A stretch of 64,000 nucleotides of DNA from Neoroseomonas terrae (lineage in GTDB: Bacteria; Pseudomonadota; Alphaproteobacteria; Acetobacterales; Acetobacteraceae), in assembly GCF_018129025.1 (NCBI RefSeq), contig NZ_JAAEDI010000011.1, forward strand, positions 62,001 through 126,000, written 5' to 3'. Each line of letters begins with the position of its first letter. Position 1 is the stretch's first letter. The notes beneath the pieces were generated by a model, which saw only the letters and a list, made by a program, of their open reading frames with translations, was not told the DNA's origin and did not search any database. Both the position numbers and the translations under genes were made by a program. Positions 32,509-41,913 of this stretch are shown piece by piece.

Positions 32509-34311
32509 TTAGGCAGTCTTGCTGCCCGGTGCACCCTTTGCCGGCGGAAGATCAAGCTTGATGTGAAGTTCCTTCAGCCGCGCCGCCGGCACCGGGGCCG
32601 GCGCCTGCATCATCAGGTCCTCGCCCTGCTGGTTCAGCGGGAAGAGGATGACTTCGCGGATGTTCGGCTCATCCGCCAGCAGCATCACGATACGGTCGAT
32701 GCCGGGCGCCGAGCCTCCATGCGGCGGCGCGCCGTAGCGGAAGGCGTTCAGCATGCCACCGAAACGGTCCTCGACATCCTGGGCGGTGTAGCCCGCGATC
32801 TCGAAGGCGCGGATCATGATGTCCGGGCGATGGTTGCGGATGGCGCCCGAGGAGAGTTCCACGCCGTTGCAGACGATGTCGTACTGGAATGCCTTGATCT
32901 CCAGCGGGTCCATCGTGTTCAGCGCCTCCAGCCCGCCCTGCGGCATGCTGAAGGGGTTGTGGCTGAAGTCGATCTGCTTGGTGTCCTCGTTCAGCTCATA
33001 CATCGGGAAATCGACGATCCAGCAGAAGCGGAACTCGTCCTTCGCGATCAGGCCGAGCTCCTCGCCGAGGCGGGTGCGGACCTTGCCGCTGAACTTCGGC
33101 GCCTCGTCCTTCTTGCCCGCGGCGAAGAACACCGCGTCGCCGTCGTTGAGCTTGCAGGCGCGGCGGATCGCCTCGACGCGGTCGGCTTCCAGGTTCTTGG
33201 CGATCGGGCCCTTCGCGCCATCCGCGGCGAACTGGATGTAGCCGAGGCCACCCGCTCCTTCCGCACGCGCCCATTCGTTCAGCTTGTCAAAGAAGCCGCG
33301 CGGCTTGTCGGCCGCGCCCGGCGCCGGCACGGCGCGCACGATGCCGCCGGCGGCCGCGATCTTCGCGAACAGCCCGAAGCCGGACCCCGCGAAGTGTTCC
33401 GTGACGTCGGTGATCCTGATGGGGTTGCGCAGGTCCGGCTTGTCCGAGCCGTATTCCAGCATGGCCGTGTCGTAGGCGATGCGCGGGAACGGCGCGCCAT
33501 ACACCTTCCGGCTGCCCGCGAACTCCTCGAACACCCCGGCGATCACCGGCTCGATGGCGGCGAAGACGTCTTCCTGCGTGACGAAGCTCATCTCGAAGTC
33601 GAGCTGGTAGAACTCGCCCGGCGAGCGGTCGGCGCGGGACGCCTCGTCACGGAAGCAGGGCGCGATCTGGAAGTAGCGGTCGAAGCCCGCGACCATGGCG
33701 AGCTGCTTGAACTGCTGCGGCGCCTGCGGCAGCGCGTAGAACTTGCCGGGATGGTTGCGCGACGGCACGAGGAAGTCGCGCGCCCCTTCGGGCGAGGACG
33801 CCGTCAGGATCGGCGTCTGGAACTCGGTGAAGCCCTGCTCGATCATGCGGCGTCGAATGGACGCGATCACGCCGGCGCGGAGCAGGATGTTGTTCTTCTG
33901 CTTCTCCCGCCGCAGGTCGAGGAAGCGGTAGCGCAGGCGCAGATCCTCGGGGAATTCCTGGTCGCCGGCGACCTGGATCGGCAGCACCTCGGCGTTCGAC
34001 TGCACCTCGATCTCATGGACGCGGATCTCGACCTGGCCGGTCGGCAACTTGTCGTTGATGGTGCTGCCTTCCCGCAGCACTACCTCGCCCGTCACGGTGA
34101 TGACGCTCTCGGGGCGCACCGCCTCTGCCCCATCGAACACCACCGACCCCGCGGGGAAGACGCACTGCGTCAGGCCGAAGCGATCGCGCAGGTCGATGAA
34201 CAAAAGCCCGCCATGGTCACGCTTGCGATGCACCCAGCCGGACAGGCGCACGGTCTTGCCGGCATCGGAAGCGCGCAGCGCGGCGCAGGTATGGGTGCGG
34301 TAGGCGTGCAT
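32509..34311 (-). CDS. aspS: Aspartyl-tRNA synthetase
   Basis: A 600-residue class II aminoacyl-tRNA synthetase of bacterial type. An N-terminal OB-fold anticodon-binding domain (about 1-110, starting MHAYRTHTC and [15 protein letters not shown]) is followed by the catalytic core with motif 2 in [10 protein letters not shown], an inserted GAD domain, and motif 3 with [13 protein letters not shown] near the C-terminus. It charges tRNA-Asp. Many alphaproteobacterial enzymes also mischarge tRNA-Asn, but that cannot be decided here. A consensus -35 TTGACA lies on the minus strand at 34372-34377, though I see no good -10. Confidence 0.96.
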   Translation of the reverse strand: MHAYRTHTCAALRASDAGKTVRLSGWVHRKRDHGGLLFIDLRDRFGLTQCVFPAGSVVFDGAEAVRPESVITVTGEVVLREGSTINDKLPTGQVEIRVHEIEVQSNAEVLPIQVAGDQEFPEDLRLRYRFLDLRREKQKNNILLRAGVIASIRRRMIEQGFTEFQTPILTASSPEGARDFLVPSRNHPGKFYALPQAPQQFKQLAMVAGFDRYFQIAPCFRDEASRADRSPGEFYQLDFEMSFVTQEDVFAAIEPVIAGVFEEFAGSRKVYGAPFPRIAYDTAMLEYGSDKPDLRNPIRITDVTEHFAGSGFGLFAKIAAAGGIVRAVPAPGAADKPRGFFDKLNEWARAEGAGGLGYIQFAADGAKGPIAKNLEADRVEAIRRACKLNDGDAVFFAAGKKDEAPKFSGKVRTRLGEELGLIAKDEFRFCWIVDFPMYELNEDTKQIDFSHNPFSMPQGGLEALNTMDPLEIKAFQYDIVCNGVELSSGAIRNHRPDIMIRAFEIAGYTAQDVEDRFGGMLNAFRYGAPPHGGSAPGIDRIVMLLADEPNIREVILFPLNQQGEDLMMQAPAPVPAARLKELHIKLDLPPAKGAPGSKTA

Positions 34312-34458
34312 GATCGTCGAACCGTGCTCGGATGCGAGGGAGGGCGGCAAAGGGACCGAGCGGCCGCGCCGTGTCAAGGTTCACCCCTTGCGGCGACCGG
34401 TATCGGCCCGCCGGCCTGCTTAGTGATGAAGGCCCGGCTGCGGCCGGGCCCCTCCCCC

Positions 34459-35415
34459 TCACGCGCTCGCCGCGTCCAGCGCCGCCATATCCTCGGCGCC
34501 GAGCGTCACATCCGCGGCCTTCACCAGTTCCGCGAGCTGCTCCGGGCTGGTCGCGCTCGCGATCGGCGCCGTGATCCCCGGCCGGGCGATCTGCCAGGCC
34601 AGCGCGATCGCCGCCGGGCTGACCCCATGCTTCGCCGCCGCCGCATCCACCGCCGCGAGCACCGCCATGCCCTTGTCGGTCATGTGCTTCGCCACCGACC
34701 GCTCCCCCCGGACGCTTTTCCCGAGGTCAGCCGCCGTCCGGTACTTTCCTGTCAGGAACCCCGAGGCCAGGGAGGAGAAGGTGATGACCCCCACCTCCTC
34801 CGCCTTGCACAGCGGCAGCAGTTCGGCTTCCAGCCCGCGATCCATCAGGTTGTAGACCGGCTGGTGGCTCTCGAAGCGCGGCAGGCCCTGGGCGACGGAC
34901 AGGTCCAGCGCCGCCTTCAGCCGCGCGGCGCTGTAGTTCGATGACCCGATCGCCCGCACCTTCCCCGCCTTGATCAGCGCCTGGAAGGCGCCGAGCGTGT
35001 CGGCGAGCGGCGTCGCCTCATCGTCCCGGTGCGCCTGGTACAGATCGATCCGCTCGATCCCGAGCCGCTTCAGCGAGGCCTCGGCCGCCGTCGCGATCCA
35101 GGCCGGGGACAGGGCCTTGCCCTTGCCGGGCATCTCCATCCCGCATTTCGTCAGGATCAGCACCTTGTCCCGCACGCCGGGGCGCGCCTTAAGCCAGGCG
35201 CCGATGATCGTTTCCGATTCGCCACCGGAATGCCCGGGCGCCCAGGCGGAATAGACATCCGCCGTGTCGATCGCGACCAGGCCGCGCTCCACGCAGGCAT
35301 CCAGCAGCCGGAAGGACATGGCCTGGTCGGCCGTCCAGCCGAAGACGTTGCCGCCGAAGACGATGACCGGAACCTCGATCCCCGACCGGCCGAGCGCGCG
35401 CTGCCGCATGTCCAT
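34459..35415 (-). CDS. Aldo/keto reductase
   Basis: A 318-residue NADPH-dependent (alpha/beta)8-barrel reductase. It shows GRSGIEVPVIVFGGNVFG, the catalytic Asp/Tyr in AIDTADVYSAW, Lys in LTKCGM and His in YQAHRDD, and cofactor-binding IGSSNYS. Closest in feel to the YajO/Tas-like AKR group acting on small aldehydes or sugars. Two in-frame ATGs, 35415 and 35409, are possible; GGAAGG is better spaced from the second. It is divergent from rnd. A GC-rich hairpin at 34431-34450 lies just past its stop. Confidence 0.92.
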   Translation of the reverse strand: MDMRQRALGRSGIEVPVIVFGGNVFGWTADQAMSFRLLDACVERGLVAIDTADVYSAWAPGHSGGESETIIGAWLKARPGVRDKVLILTKCGMEMPGKGKALSPAWIATAAEASLKRLGIERIDLYQAHRDDEATPLADTLGAFQALIKAGKVRAIGSSNYSAARLKAALDLSVAQGLPRFESHQPVYNLMDRGLEAELLPLCKAEEVGVITFSSLASGFLTGKYRTAADLGKSVRGERSVAKHMTDKGMAVLAAVDAAAAKHGVSPAAIALAWQIARPGITAPIASATSPEQLAELVKAADVTLGAEDMAALDAASA

Positions 35416-35526
35416 GATCCTTCCCCGATGGCGGCGGCAGCATGCGCCCGGCCGAGCGGTGCGGCCAGTCCCCTGGAACCCGCCTCGCCTTTCCCTCGCC
35501 GGCCCCGGGGTCTAAACCCATCGCCG

Positions 35527-36726
35527 ATGACTAGACGCCCTGCCCACGCCCCCGCCACCACCGGCGAGGCGCCCCCCGCCCTGATCACCGGCACCGAGGA
35601 ACTGGCCGCCCTCTGCACCCGGCTGCGACAGGAACGTTTCGTCACGGTCGATACCGAATTCATGCGGGAACGGACCTATTGGCCTGAGCTTTGCCTCGTG
35701 CAGCTCGCCGGCGAAGGGGAAGTTGCGCTGGTCGATGCCCTTGCCCCGGGACTTGATCTTGCCCCGCTCGGCGAATTGCTGGCCGACCCGGCAGTGGTGA
35801 AGGTGTTCCATGCCGCCCGGCAGGATGTGGAGATCTTCCTGCTGAAGTTCGGCGCCGTGCCCACGCCGCTGTTCGATACGCAGGTCGCCGCCATGGTCGC
35901 CGGCTATGGCGACCAGGTCTCCTACGACGCGCTGTGCCGGTCCCTCGCGAATGCGCAGATCGACAAGGCCCACCGCTTCAGCGACTGGTCGGCGCGGCCG
36001 CTCTCGGCCGCCCAACTCGCCTATGCCGCCGCCGACGTCACCCATCTGCGCCGGATCTACACGGCGCTGGACGGCAAGCTGCAACGGGAAGGCCGCCTCG
36101 CCTGGGTGGCCGAGGAAATGGCCGCGCTCGCCGATCCGGCAACCTACCGGCAGGACCCCGAGACCGCCTGGGAACGCCTGCGCCCGCGCACCGGCAACCG
36201 CCGCTTCCTAGGCGTGCTGAAGGCGGTCGCCGCTTGGCGCGAACGCGAGGCCCAGCGCATCAACATCCCCCGCCAACGGCTGGTGAAGGACGAGACACTG
36301 CTCGAGATCGCCGCCACCACGCCGGGCACGGCCGCCGACCTCGCCCGCGCCCGCGGCATTTCGGAAGGCTTCGCCAAGGGGAAGTCCGGCACCGGGCTGC
36401 TCGCCGCCGTGCAGGCCGGTCGCGAGACCCCGGACGAGGCGCTGCCGGAGGCTCCCAAGGAGCGCGCCGGGCCGCCCGCGTCACCGGCCCTGGTGGCGCT
36501 GCTGAAGGTGCTGCTGGCGGCGAAGAGCGAGGAACACAACGTCGCCCCGAAGCTCCTCGCGAGCGGCGACGACCTCGACCGGCTGGCCGGCGGCGACGGC
36601 GCCGACGTGGCGGCGCTGCAGGGCTGGCGGCGCGAGGTGTTCGGCGATGCGGCGCTGGCGCTGAAGACGGGGCGGCTCGCCCTGGGCGTCGACGGCAGGC
36701 GGGTGAAGCTGATCCGGGCGGGGTGA
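35527..36726 (+). CDS. rnd: Ribonuclease D
   Basis: A 399-residue 3'-5' exoribonuclease of the DEDDy class. Acidic residues are visible in VDTEFMRE (ExoI), FHAARQDVE (ExoII) and YAAADVTHL (ExoIII with Tyr). HRDC-type helical segments follow from about 215 onward. It trims stable RNA precursors, mainly tRNA 3' ends. The start ATG gives MTRRPAHAP; the upstream open frame overlaps the divergent reductase and is spurious. Confidence 0.93.
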   Translation: MTRRPAHAPATTGEAPPALITGTEELAALCTRLRQERFVTVDTEFMRERTYWPELCLVQLAGEGEVALVDALAPGLDLAPLGELLADPAVVKVFHAARQDVEIFLLKFGAVPTPLFDTQVAAMVAGYGDQVSYDALCRSLANAQIDKAHRFSDWSARPLSAAQLAYAAADVTHLRRIYTALDGKLQREGRLAWVAEEMAALADPATYRQDPETAWERLRPRTGNRRFLGVLKAVAAWREREAQRINIPRQRLVKDETLLEIAATTPGTAADLARARGISEGFAKGKSGTGLLAAVQAGRETPDEALPEAPKERAGPPASPALVALLKVLLAAKSEEHNVAPKLLASGDDLDRLAGGDGADVAALQGWRREVFGDAALALKTGRLALGVDGRRVKLIRAG

Positions 36727-36761
36727 GGCCTTCCCGGGACCGGGATACGTCGGTGTTGCCG

Positions 36762-36835
36762 TTGGAGGGGCCTTGCCCCTCCAAGCCACCCCAGCAAAGG
36801 CCGAAGGGCCTTTGCAAACCTCCACCTGGTGCCGC
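36762..36835. repeat. Dispersed two-hairpin repeat, copy 3
   Basis: Hairpin A 36762-36784 (10-bp stem TTGGAGGGGC, loop CTT), then hairpin B 36794-36815 (9-bp stem GCAAAGGCC, loop GAAG), then AAACCTCCACCTGGTG, a flank that also follows the copies near 31.2 and 44.3 kb. It lies downstream of rnd, convergent with the HExxH gene. The rest of the 293-nt gap (36836-37019) shows nothing recognisable. Confidence 0.7.
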
Positions 36836-37019
36836 GCGCCGCGGGCACAGTCAGTGCCGGCACCCGCCCTTGCGCAGGAAATCCGCCGGATAGGGGCCGC
36901 AGCACGTCTGTCTTGCCCGGCACCGGGCCGCCCGTGGCGTTGCGAAGCAACCTCCATGGCGGCCGATCGCGGGGTGCTTCGCGTCAGCAGCAGCGCCCCT
37001 GCGGCCTTTGGCGCCGCCC

Positions 37020-38024
37020 CTACCGCGGCACGCCGTCCCGCAGCGCGGCCCGCAACTCATCCGCCCGTGCCTCATCCAGCCCGGCATGGGCCGGGGTGAA
37101 GAAGCGCGTATCAGGGGTGAAGATCAGATAGGCCATCGCCTCGTTCATCATCACCTCCTCCAGCGAGGGGTCGTAGCCCTCCCGCTGCAGGAAGGCGCGG
37201 AAATGGGCGCGTTCGTCCGCGGTGAAGACCTCTCGCCACACGCGCCCGACATGGTCGGCGAAGGCGGTATTGGTGAAGAAGTGCCCGTGGCCGATCTCGT
37301 GGTGCAGGATCGCGCGCCGCATCAGTGGGTCGATCCGCGCGTCGAGGCCCGGCACGGAGAGAATCGCGATCGCGTCGCCCGCCGGCACCGTGGTGCGGAT
37401 ACGGGCAAGCTGGTCGCGCAGCCAGGTCTCACCCGCCGTCAGCGCAATGCCTTGCTGCGCCGCGAGGGCGAAGAAGCGGTCGATGTCGCGGCCGCGATAA
37501 TTGTGGCCGTAGTAGTAGGTCGCCGGCGTCTCCCCGCTGCGGGCGATCGCGGCGGCGAGTTCGGCATCGTCCAGCACGCGGTCGCGCGGCGCGCCGGCCT
37601 TCTCGATCAGGGCCGCGACGCGGTTCATCGCCGCGCCCTGGGCCTCGAGGTCCGGGAAGTCGATCACGAAGACCCGGGGATTGTTGGCCAGGCTGAACAG
37701 GGTCGGGACGGCGGCACGATGCTCGCGGATCGTGTCCTCGGTCGCGGCAATGGCGGGCGGTTCGACGTACAGCGCCGCCGCCGGGACGATGGGCGGCGGG
37801 GGCGCGAGCGCGGCGGCCTCGGGCTTCGGTGGTGGATCCGCCGGGTCGGCGCCGCGCAGGAACCACAGCGCCGCCCCGGAACCCGTGACGGCCACCAGCG
37901 CACCCGCGGCGGCGATCAGCGCGACCGGCCGCCCCCTGCCTGCAGGCGCCGGCGGCCGGGATGGTGGCTGCACCGGCGCCGTTCCGGGCCGCGCGAGGCG
38001 GACCGTCGCGTCGTGGTCGGGCAC
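37020..38024 (-). CDS. Membrane-anchored HExxH putative metallopeptidase with DATV phospho-motif
   Basis: A 334-residue protein of no family I recognise. A short cytoplasmic N-terminus has D-H-D-A-T-V-R-L (Thr7). One membrane helix (about 31-53), a Pro-rich spacer and a periplasmic domain follow. That domain contains H-H-E-I-G-H (His242, Glu243, His246) and, 49 residues on, N-E-A-M-A-Y (Glu295). This is the layout of gluzincin-type zinc sites. The GTG start is chosen for its GGAG 7 nt upstream and its place 10 nt after the OmpA gene. The Thr7 motif resembles that of TssL (S-D-R-T-V), suggesting phosphorylation and FHA binding. Peptidase activity and a T6SS link are inference. Confidence 0.65.
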   Translation of the reverse strand: MPDHDATVRLARPGTAPVQPPSRPPAPAGRGRPVALIAAAGALVAVTGSGAALWFLRGADPADPPPKPEAAALAPPPPIVPAAALYVEPPAIAATEDTIREHRAAVPTLFSLANNPRVFVIDFPDLEAQGAAMNRVAALIEKAGAPRDRVLDDAELAAAIARSGETPATYYYGHNYRGRDIDRFFALAAQQGIALTAGETWLRDQLARIRTTVPAGDAIAILSVPGLDARIDPLMRRAILHHEIGHGHFFTNTAFADHVGRVWREVFTADERAHFRAFLQREGYDPSLEEVMMNEAMAYLIFTPDTRFFTPAHAGLDEARADELRAALRDGVPR

Positions 38025-38034
38025 GGCAGCTCCG

Positions 38035-38727
38035 TCAGCTGCCGATGTTGACGACCTGCACGCGCCGATTGCGCGCGTTGGAGGTCTGCGGCGGCGTCGG
38101 CACCAGGAGCTGTGATTCGCCGAGGCCAACCGCCACGAGCCGCTCTGGCGACACGCCGAACTGCGCGATCAGATACTCCCGGACCGCCGCCGCGCGGCGC
38201 TCCGACAGCCCCTGGTTCATCGCGGCATCGCCGACATTGTCGGTATGCCCCTCGATGCGGAAGCGGTAGCCGGCGAGGTCCTGCGAGGACAGCGCGCGTC
38301 CGAGCGGCGCCAGCGCACGCTCCGCGGCCGGCGTCACCGTCCAGGAGCCCGAGGCGAAGGTCACCGTGATCGACGCCGAAGGCGCCTCCGACGTGGTCTC
38401 GCGCACCGGCGCGCGGGCTGCGGCCTGGGCCGGCCGCGAGCTGCCGGTGGTGGGGGCGACAGTCGGCGCGCCCGGGCCTGCGACCGACGCTGCCGGCGGC
38501 TGGGCCGGCTGCTGGCCGTAGATCGGAGCGGGCTGCACCGGCGACGGCGTCGCCGGCGTCGAATCCACCGCGCCGGGAACGCGGATGCCGCGCGTCTGCC
38601 CACCGGCCTGCGGCCGCAGCCGCTCGATCAGGGACAATGCCGCGGGGTCGCTCTGCGCCTGGACGGCGGGGGCGGCGGTCACGAAAGCCAGCGCGGCGGC
38701 GCCGGCAAGAAGCAGCGAACGGGTCAT
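38035..38727 (-). CDS. OmpA-family peptidoglycan-binding protein
   Basis: A 230-residue protein begun at MTRSLLLAG, preceded by GGAGGG. A signal peptide ends AVQAQ, a Pro/Ala/Thr-rich linker spans about 45-120, and an OmpA C-terminal domain covers about 120-230. The peptidoglycan-binding signature appears as RIEGHTDNVGD...NQGLSERRAAAV, ending NARNRRVQVV. It should tether to the cell wall in the periplasm. It lies 64 nt after the methyltransferase gene and 10 nt before the HExxH gene, so the three look cotranscribed. An accessory role at the T6SS membrane complex (TagL-like) is possible but unproven. Confidence 0.85.
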   Translation of the reverse strand: MTRSLLLAGAAALAFVTAAPAVQAQSDPAALSLIERLRPQAGGQTRGIRVPGAVDSTPATPSPVQPAPIYGQQPAQPPAASVAGPGAPTVAPTTGSSRPAQAAARAPVRETTSEAPSASITVTFASGSWTVTPAAERALAPLGRALSSQDLAGYRFRIEGHTDNVGDAAMNQGLSERRAAAVREYLIAQFGVSPERLVAVGLGESQLLVPTPPQTSNARNRRVQVVNIGS

Positions 38728-38791
38728 ACTCGGCCCTCCTTCGATGATTTCATGGATAGCACGCCAGAAAAGACGGCGCATCCGAAGCCGT

Positions 38792-40294
38792 TCACACCAG
38801 TCCTAGGCCACGCCAGGCCGGCAGCCGTATCGCGAGCAGGCGTTCGATGGCGGCGGTCGCATTCTCCATCACTTCCGGCGGCAGGCCGGGCGCGACGACG
38901 GCGGCGGCCAGCGTCCGCGGCTCCGGCGGCACGCCTCTCTGCAACTCCACGATCACGGCGAGGTCGGACGGCGAGGCGGCGACGGCACTGCCGAGAACCG
39001 GGGCCACGATGCCCAGCGACGCGCCGCTGCTGCCGCCTTCCCTCGTGTGGTTGTCCAGCAGCGCGGCATTGGCGCGCGCCGCACGCGCGGCGATCGCGGG
39101 GTCGCGCACGGTCGGCCGCCAGAGCGGGTGGGCGGCGCTGCTCTCGACCAGCATCACCGCAATCTCCAGCAGGCTGAGATCGCCGAGCCCCGGCAGCGAC
39201 GCCAGCTCGCCGATGGTGCGCGGCCCATGCGCCAGGGCCTGGGCAAGGACCGCCTCATGCTCATCCTTCAGCGTCGCCTCGCCGGAGGCGGTGGTGACCG
39301 AGGTGTCGATCAGCTCCGGCGCCATGCCGAGGGCGACGGGGATGTCCGCCAGCGCCCGCGGCCCGGCAGGCCGGCGCCCGCGCACGAAGATGTCGGCGCG
39401 GAAGCGCCGCTGGAGGAACATGTCGAGCAGCGTCTCGCGATGGATGCCGGCCGGTGCGTTCTCGACGACCGCGCGCTGCGCGGGGGTGAGCTGCAGGGAC
39501 GGCATGCTGCGCGAGGGGTTGGCACTGCCGCCGAACTCAAGCCGCGCCGGCGCCAGCGCCTTGGCCAGATCCACGTGAAAGGCGGGCCGCCAGAAGGTGG
39601 TCAGCCATTCATGCACCAGATAGGCCGGCGACCGCCGCGCGTTGTTCAGCATGTGCCCGAGCACATGCTCGTTCGGCAGGCTGTAGGCGCCGGCTTCGCG
39701 CATGGCCTCGACCGCCTCGAACGCGGCCATCGCCCGCTCATGCGGTTCGCCGGGCATCTGGCGGGCGCCTTCCTCGATCAGGCGCTGCATCACCACCGCA
39801 TCGCTGAAGCCTGGCAGCGCATTGTAGCCCACCAGCACGACGCCGCCGGCTTTCACGCGGCTTTTCAGCAGGCGGACGATGCCGTCCCGCGCGCCATCGG
39901 GAACCCAGGTCCAGACACCCCACAGGATCACGACATCCGCTTCGGGCAGCTGCGCGGCGAAGCCCGCCTCGTCGAACTCCGTCAGGTCCATCTCGAGGAA
40001 CCGGACATTGTCGATGCCGGCGGCGGCGGCGGCCTCCCGCGCCTCCACGATATGCACGGGCTGGAGGTCGATGCCGACCACGTCCCAGCCCGGATTGGCC
40101 GCGGCGAGCATTCGTGCCGTGACGCCGCGGCCGCACCCGATGTCGAGCACGGTGAGCCGCTCACGGTCCGCCGGCTCCCAATGCGTCTCCGCCAGCGCGA
40201 GCGCGAAGTGCAGCCGCGCCGGGGAGGCCTCGGGCTGGAAGGCCGTCACGTAGCGGACATCGGCAGCGCCGTAGCGCGACTTGGCGTCGTTCAT
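38792..40294 (-). CDS. SAM-dependent methyltransferase with methyltransferase regulatory domain
   Basis: A 500-residue protein. Residues about 40-180 form a class I methyltransferase fold with the SAM-binding VLDIGCGRGV, an acidic loop GIDLQP and ALPGF after strand 4. Residues about 210-290 fit the methyltransferase regulatory domain (PF10119 type), and the C-terminal 200 residues are helical. Such proteins are scattered in proteobacteria with unknown acceptors. Located downstream of tssG across a 319-nt repeat-bearing gap, and followed by the OmpA and HExxH genes. Confidence 0.85.
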   Translation of the reverse strand: MNDAKSRYGAADVRYVTAFQPEASPARLHFALALAETHWEPADRERLTVLDIGCGRGVTARMLAAANPGWDVVGIDLQPVHIVEAREAAAAAGIDNVRFLEMDLTEFDEAGFAAQLPEADVVILWGVWTWVPDGARDGIVRLLKSRVKAGGVVLVGYNALPGFSDAVVMQRLIEEGARQMPGEPHERAMAAFEAVEAMREAGAYSLPNEHVLGHMLNNARRSPAYLVHEWLTTFWRPAFHVDLAKALAPARLEFGGSANPSRSMPSLQLTPAQRAVVENAPAGIHRETLLDMFLQRRFRADIFVRGRRPAGPRALADIPVALGMAPELIDTSVTTASGEATLKDEHEAVLAQALAHGPRTIGELASLPGLGDLSLLEIAVMLVESSAAHPLWRPTVRDPAIAARAARANAALLDNHTREGGSSGASLGIVAPVLGSAVAASPSDLAVIVELQRGVPPEPRTLAAAVVAPGLPPEVMENATAAIERLLAIRLPAWRGLGLV

Positions 40295-40315
40295 GAGTCT
40301 TTGTTTGCCTCAAAC

Positions 40316-40590
40316 GCCGGCGCCGGCATTCGCCGGCTTGGCTTACGCGCCCTGCACTGTTGCACAGGCGGCTGTTGACGGTCTCGGCGCGGTCGCGCCG
40401 TGCGCTCCCGGATCGAGGAAAAGCCTCGATCCGCGTCTTTGCGTGCCCTCAGACGTTGGGTGGCCTGCATCCGCGGGCCTTGCCTTCGCGCCATGCACTG
40501 GCGCGCCGGGGGCTGCTGGCAGTCTGGGCGCGGTCGCGCTTTGCGCTCCCGGATCGAGGAGAAGCCTCGATCCGCTGTTTCCGATGATAA
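40316..40590. repeat. 141-bp tandem duplication with GGATCGAGG hairpins (319-nt intergenic region)
   Basis: The stretch 40295-40613 has no credible gene. Two related units, offset by 141 bp, each end in a hairpin with stem GGATCGAGG/CCTCGATCC: one from 40410 (loop AAAAG) and one from 40551 (loop AGAAG). Flanking words such as GCGCGGTCGCG and TGCGCTCCC are also shared. A 108-codon frame across it merely reflects the duplication. The unit may be a mobile intergenic repeat or a double terminator after tssG. Confidence 0.7.
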
Positions 40591-40613
40591 CGGGCATTCT
40601 CGGGTAGCGGGCG

Positions 40614-41723
40614 TCACACGACCTCCCGCGGCTCGAACACGGCGTCCCTGGCGTCGCCTTTGCGCGGCTTGGAAGCCCCCATCCAGGAGGTCCAGCCGAG
40701 CCTCGAGGTCGAACCCAGCGCGCCGCTCGGCACATCCGGCGCGCGCAGCACAAGGTTCACCGCAAACGCGGTGTCCGGCCCGACGAACAGCCGCGCGAGC
40801 TGCGTCACGCGCAGCCAGGCCGGCGTGCCGGGCAATAGCGAATCGAAGTCCGCCCGGTCGAGCGGCCCGAAGCGGATGATCACCCGCGCCTGCGGGTCCC
40901 AAACCTGGGCCCCCGCGGTGGTCGATACGCCGAGCGCGCAATGCTGTGGCGCCCCGCGCCCTTTCGGCATACGCGTCCGCTCCTCCTCCGGCAGGCGGAT
41001 GAAGCCGCCGGCGAATTCCTGGACCTCGACGCGCAGCCCCGTCTCGGCCTCGAGCATCGCGCGTAGTCTCTCGGCGCTGCGGGTCCGGGCGGCGAGGTTG
41101 CCAGCGTGGAACAGCAGCGCCGCCTGCGGGATGCGGGTCCGTTCCTCAAGGTCCGGCGTGCCCATGCCGATCGCGGCGGAGAGTACCCGCGCCGTCGGTT
41201 CCGGGTTCCGCGTCGGCCGGTACTTCGCACCCGCCTTGCTGTAGAGGCCGGTCGTCCGCCCGCCGAGCATGTCGAGGAAGGCATGCAGCGCGAGCGAGCG
41301 CTTGCGTTGCTCGGCCGCCACCTGCGCGGTGTGGTGGCGCGGCAGCGCGCCGCCCGCGCCGATCAGGCCAAAGGTGCCGAGGGTGAGTTCGCCCTCCTCC
41401 GGCTTCGCCGCGATCACCGCGCCGGCCGGCATGGCGAGGCGCGCCGCGCTGCGGAGCACCAGGGCCTCCGGCTCATCGGCGGGCAGGCCGGAGGCGCGCA
41501 GCGTGACGGCGGTCGCCTGGTCGATGTCGAAGCGGGCGGGTTCGCGCTTCAGCCTTTCGATGGGCGACATCGGGGCAAGCAGCGGCGCCGGCGGGGGCTC
41601 GGGCGGCGGGCGGGCCGCTGCGGCCTCCTCGGGCTGCGCGACGGTCAGCTCGGTGATGTCAGCAATCGTCTCGGCCGCCGTCTCGGGCGCGGCGTCGGGA
41701 CTGGGCCGGGCGGTGTCGCTCAT
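40614..41723 (-). CDS. tssG: T6SS baseplate subunit TssG
   Basis: A 369-residue TssG/ImpH/VasB protein. After a Pro/Ala-rich N-terminal extension of about 50 residues come the family features PIERLKREPARFDIDQA, LGTFGLIGAGGALPRHHTAQV, AGLYSK-like TTGLYSKAG, and the closing LGWTSWMG. TssG binds TssF, TssE and TssK in the T6SS baseplate wedge. The start is the ATG of MSDTARP. It is the last gene of the tssB-to-tssG block. An unusual 190-nt spacer separates it from tssF. Confidence 0.92.
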   Translation of the reverse strand: MSDTARPSPDAAPETAAETIADITELTVAQPEEAAAARPPPEPPPAPLLAPMSPIERLKREPARFDIDQATAVTLRASGLPADEPEALVLRSAARLAMPAGAVIAAKPEEGELTLGTFGLIGAGGALPRHHTAQVAAEQRKRSLALHAFLDMLGGRTTGLYSKAGAKYRPTRNPEPTARVLSAAIGMGTPDLEERTRIPQAALLFHAGNLAARTRSAERLRAMLEAETGLRVEVQEFAGGFIRLPEEERTRMPKGRGAPQHCALGVSTTAGAQVWDPQARVIIRFGPLDRADFDSLLPGTPAWLRVTQLARLFVGPDTAFAVNLVLRAPDVPSGALGSTSRLGWTSWMGASKPRKGDARDAVFEPREVV

Positions 41724-41913
41724 GCCGACGGCCCTAACCAGCCTTTGGCCCGATGCCCCGCATGGGGCCGGGAGCGCACAGCGGGGCCACGCCCGGACCA
41801 CCCGTTGCAGCCGGAACGACGCTGCACAGCGCGCAAGCCAGGCACGCGCATGCGTGCGCCCGCGCCTGAGGCATGCCTCAACACTTGGCGGTCGAAGAAC
41901 CCCGCCGCCGGCA
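41724..41913. other. 190-nt spacer with hairpins between tssF and tssG
   Basis: No gene is visible. GCACGC/GCGTGC (41842-41857) and the perfect 14-nt palindrome TGAGGCATGCCTCA (41867-41880) could fold in the tssF-tssG transcript. The neighbouring tssE-tssF junction is only 3 nt, so this gap looks like an insertion. No T-run makes it a good terminator. Confidence 0.45.

Noticed and set aside
34431-34450. GC hairpin GGCCCGGC-TGCG-GCCGGGCC after the aldo/keto reductase as an intrinsic terminator
   Set aside because: No T-run follows on the minus strand, so it is not supported as a rho-independent terminator.
31519-34944. Plus-strand open frame of 1,141 codons opposite eipB and aspS
   Set aside because: It is antisense to two certain genes and its product is Arg/Ala/Gly/His-rich with no recognisable domain.
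40281-40607. 108-codon plus-strand frame in the methyltransferase-tssG gap
   Set aside because: Its two similar halves are explained by the 141-bp DNA duplication and hairpins; no ribosome binding site or family match.
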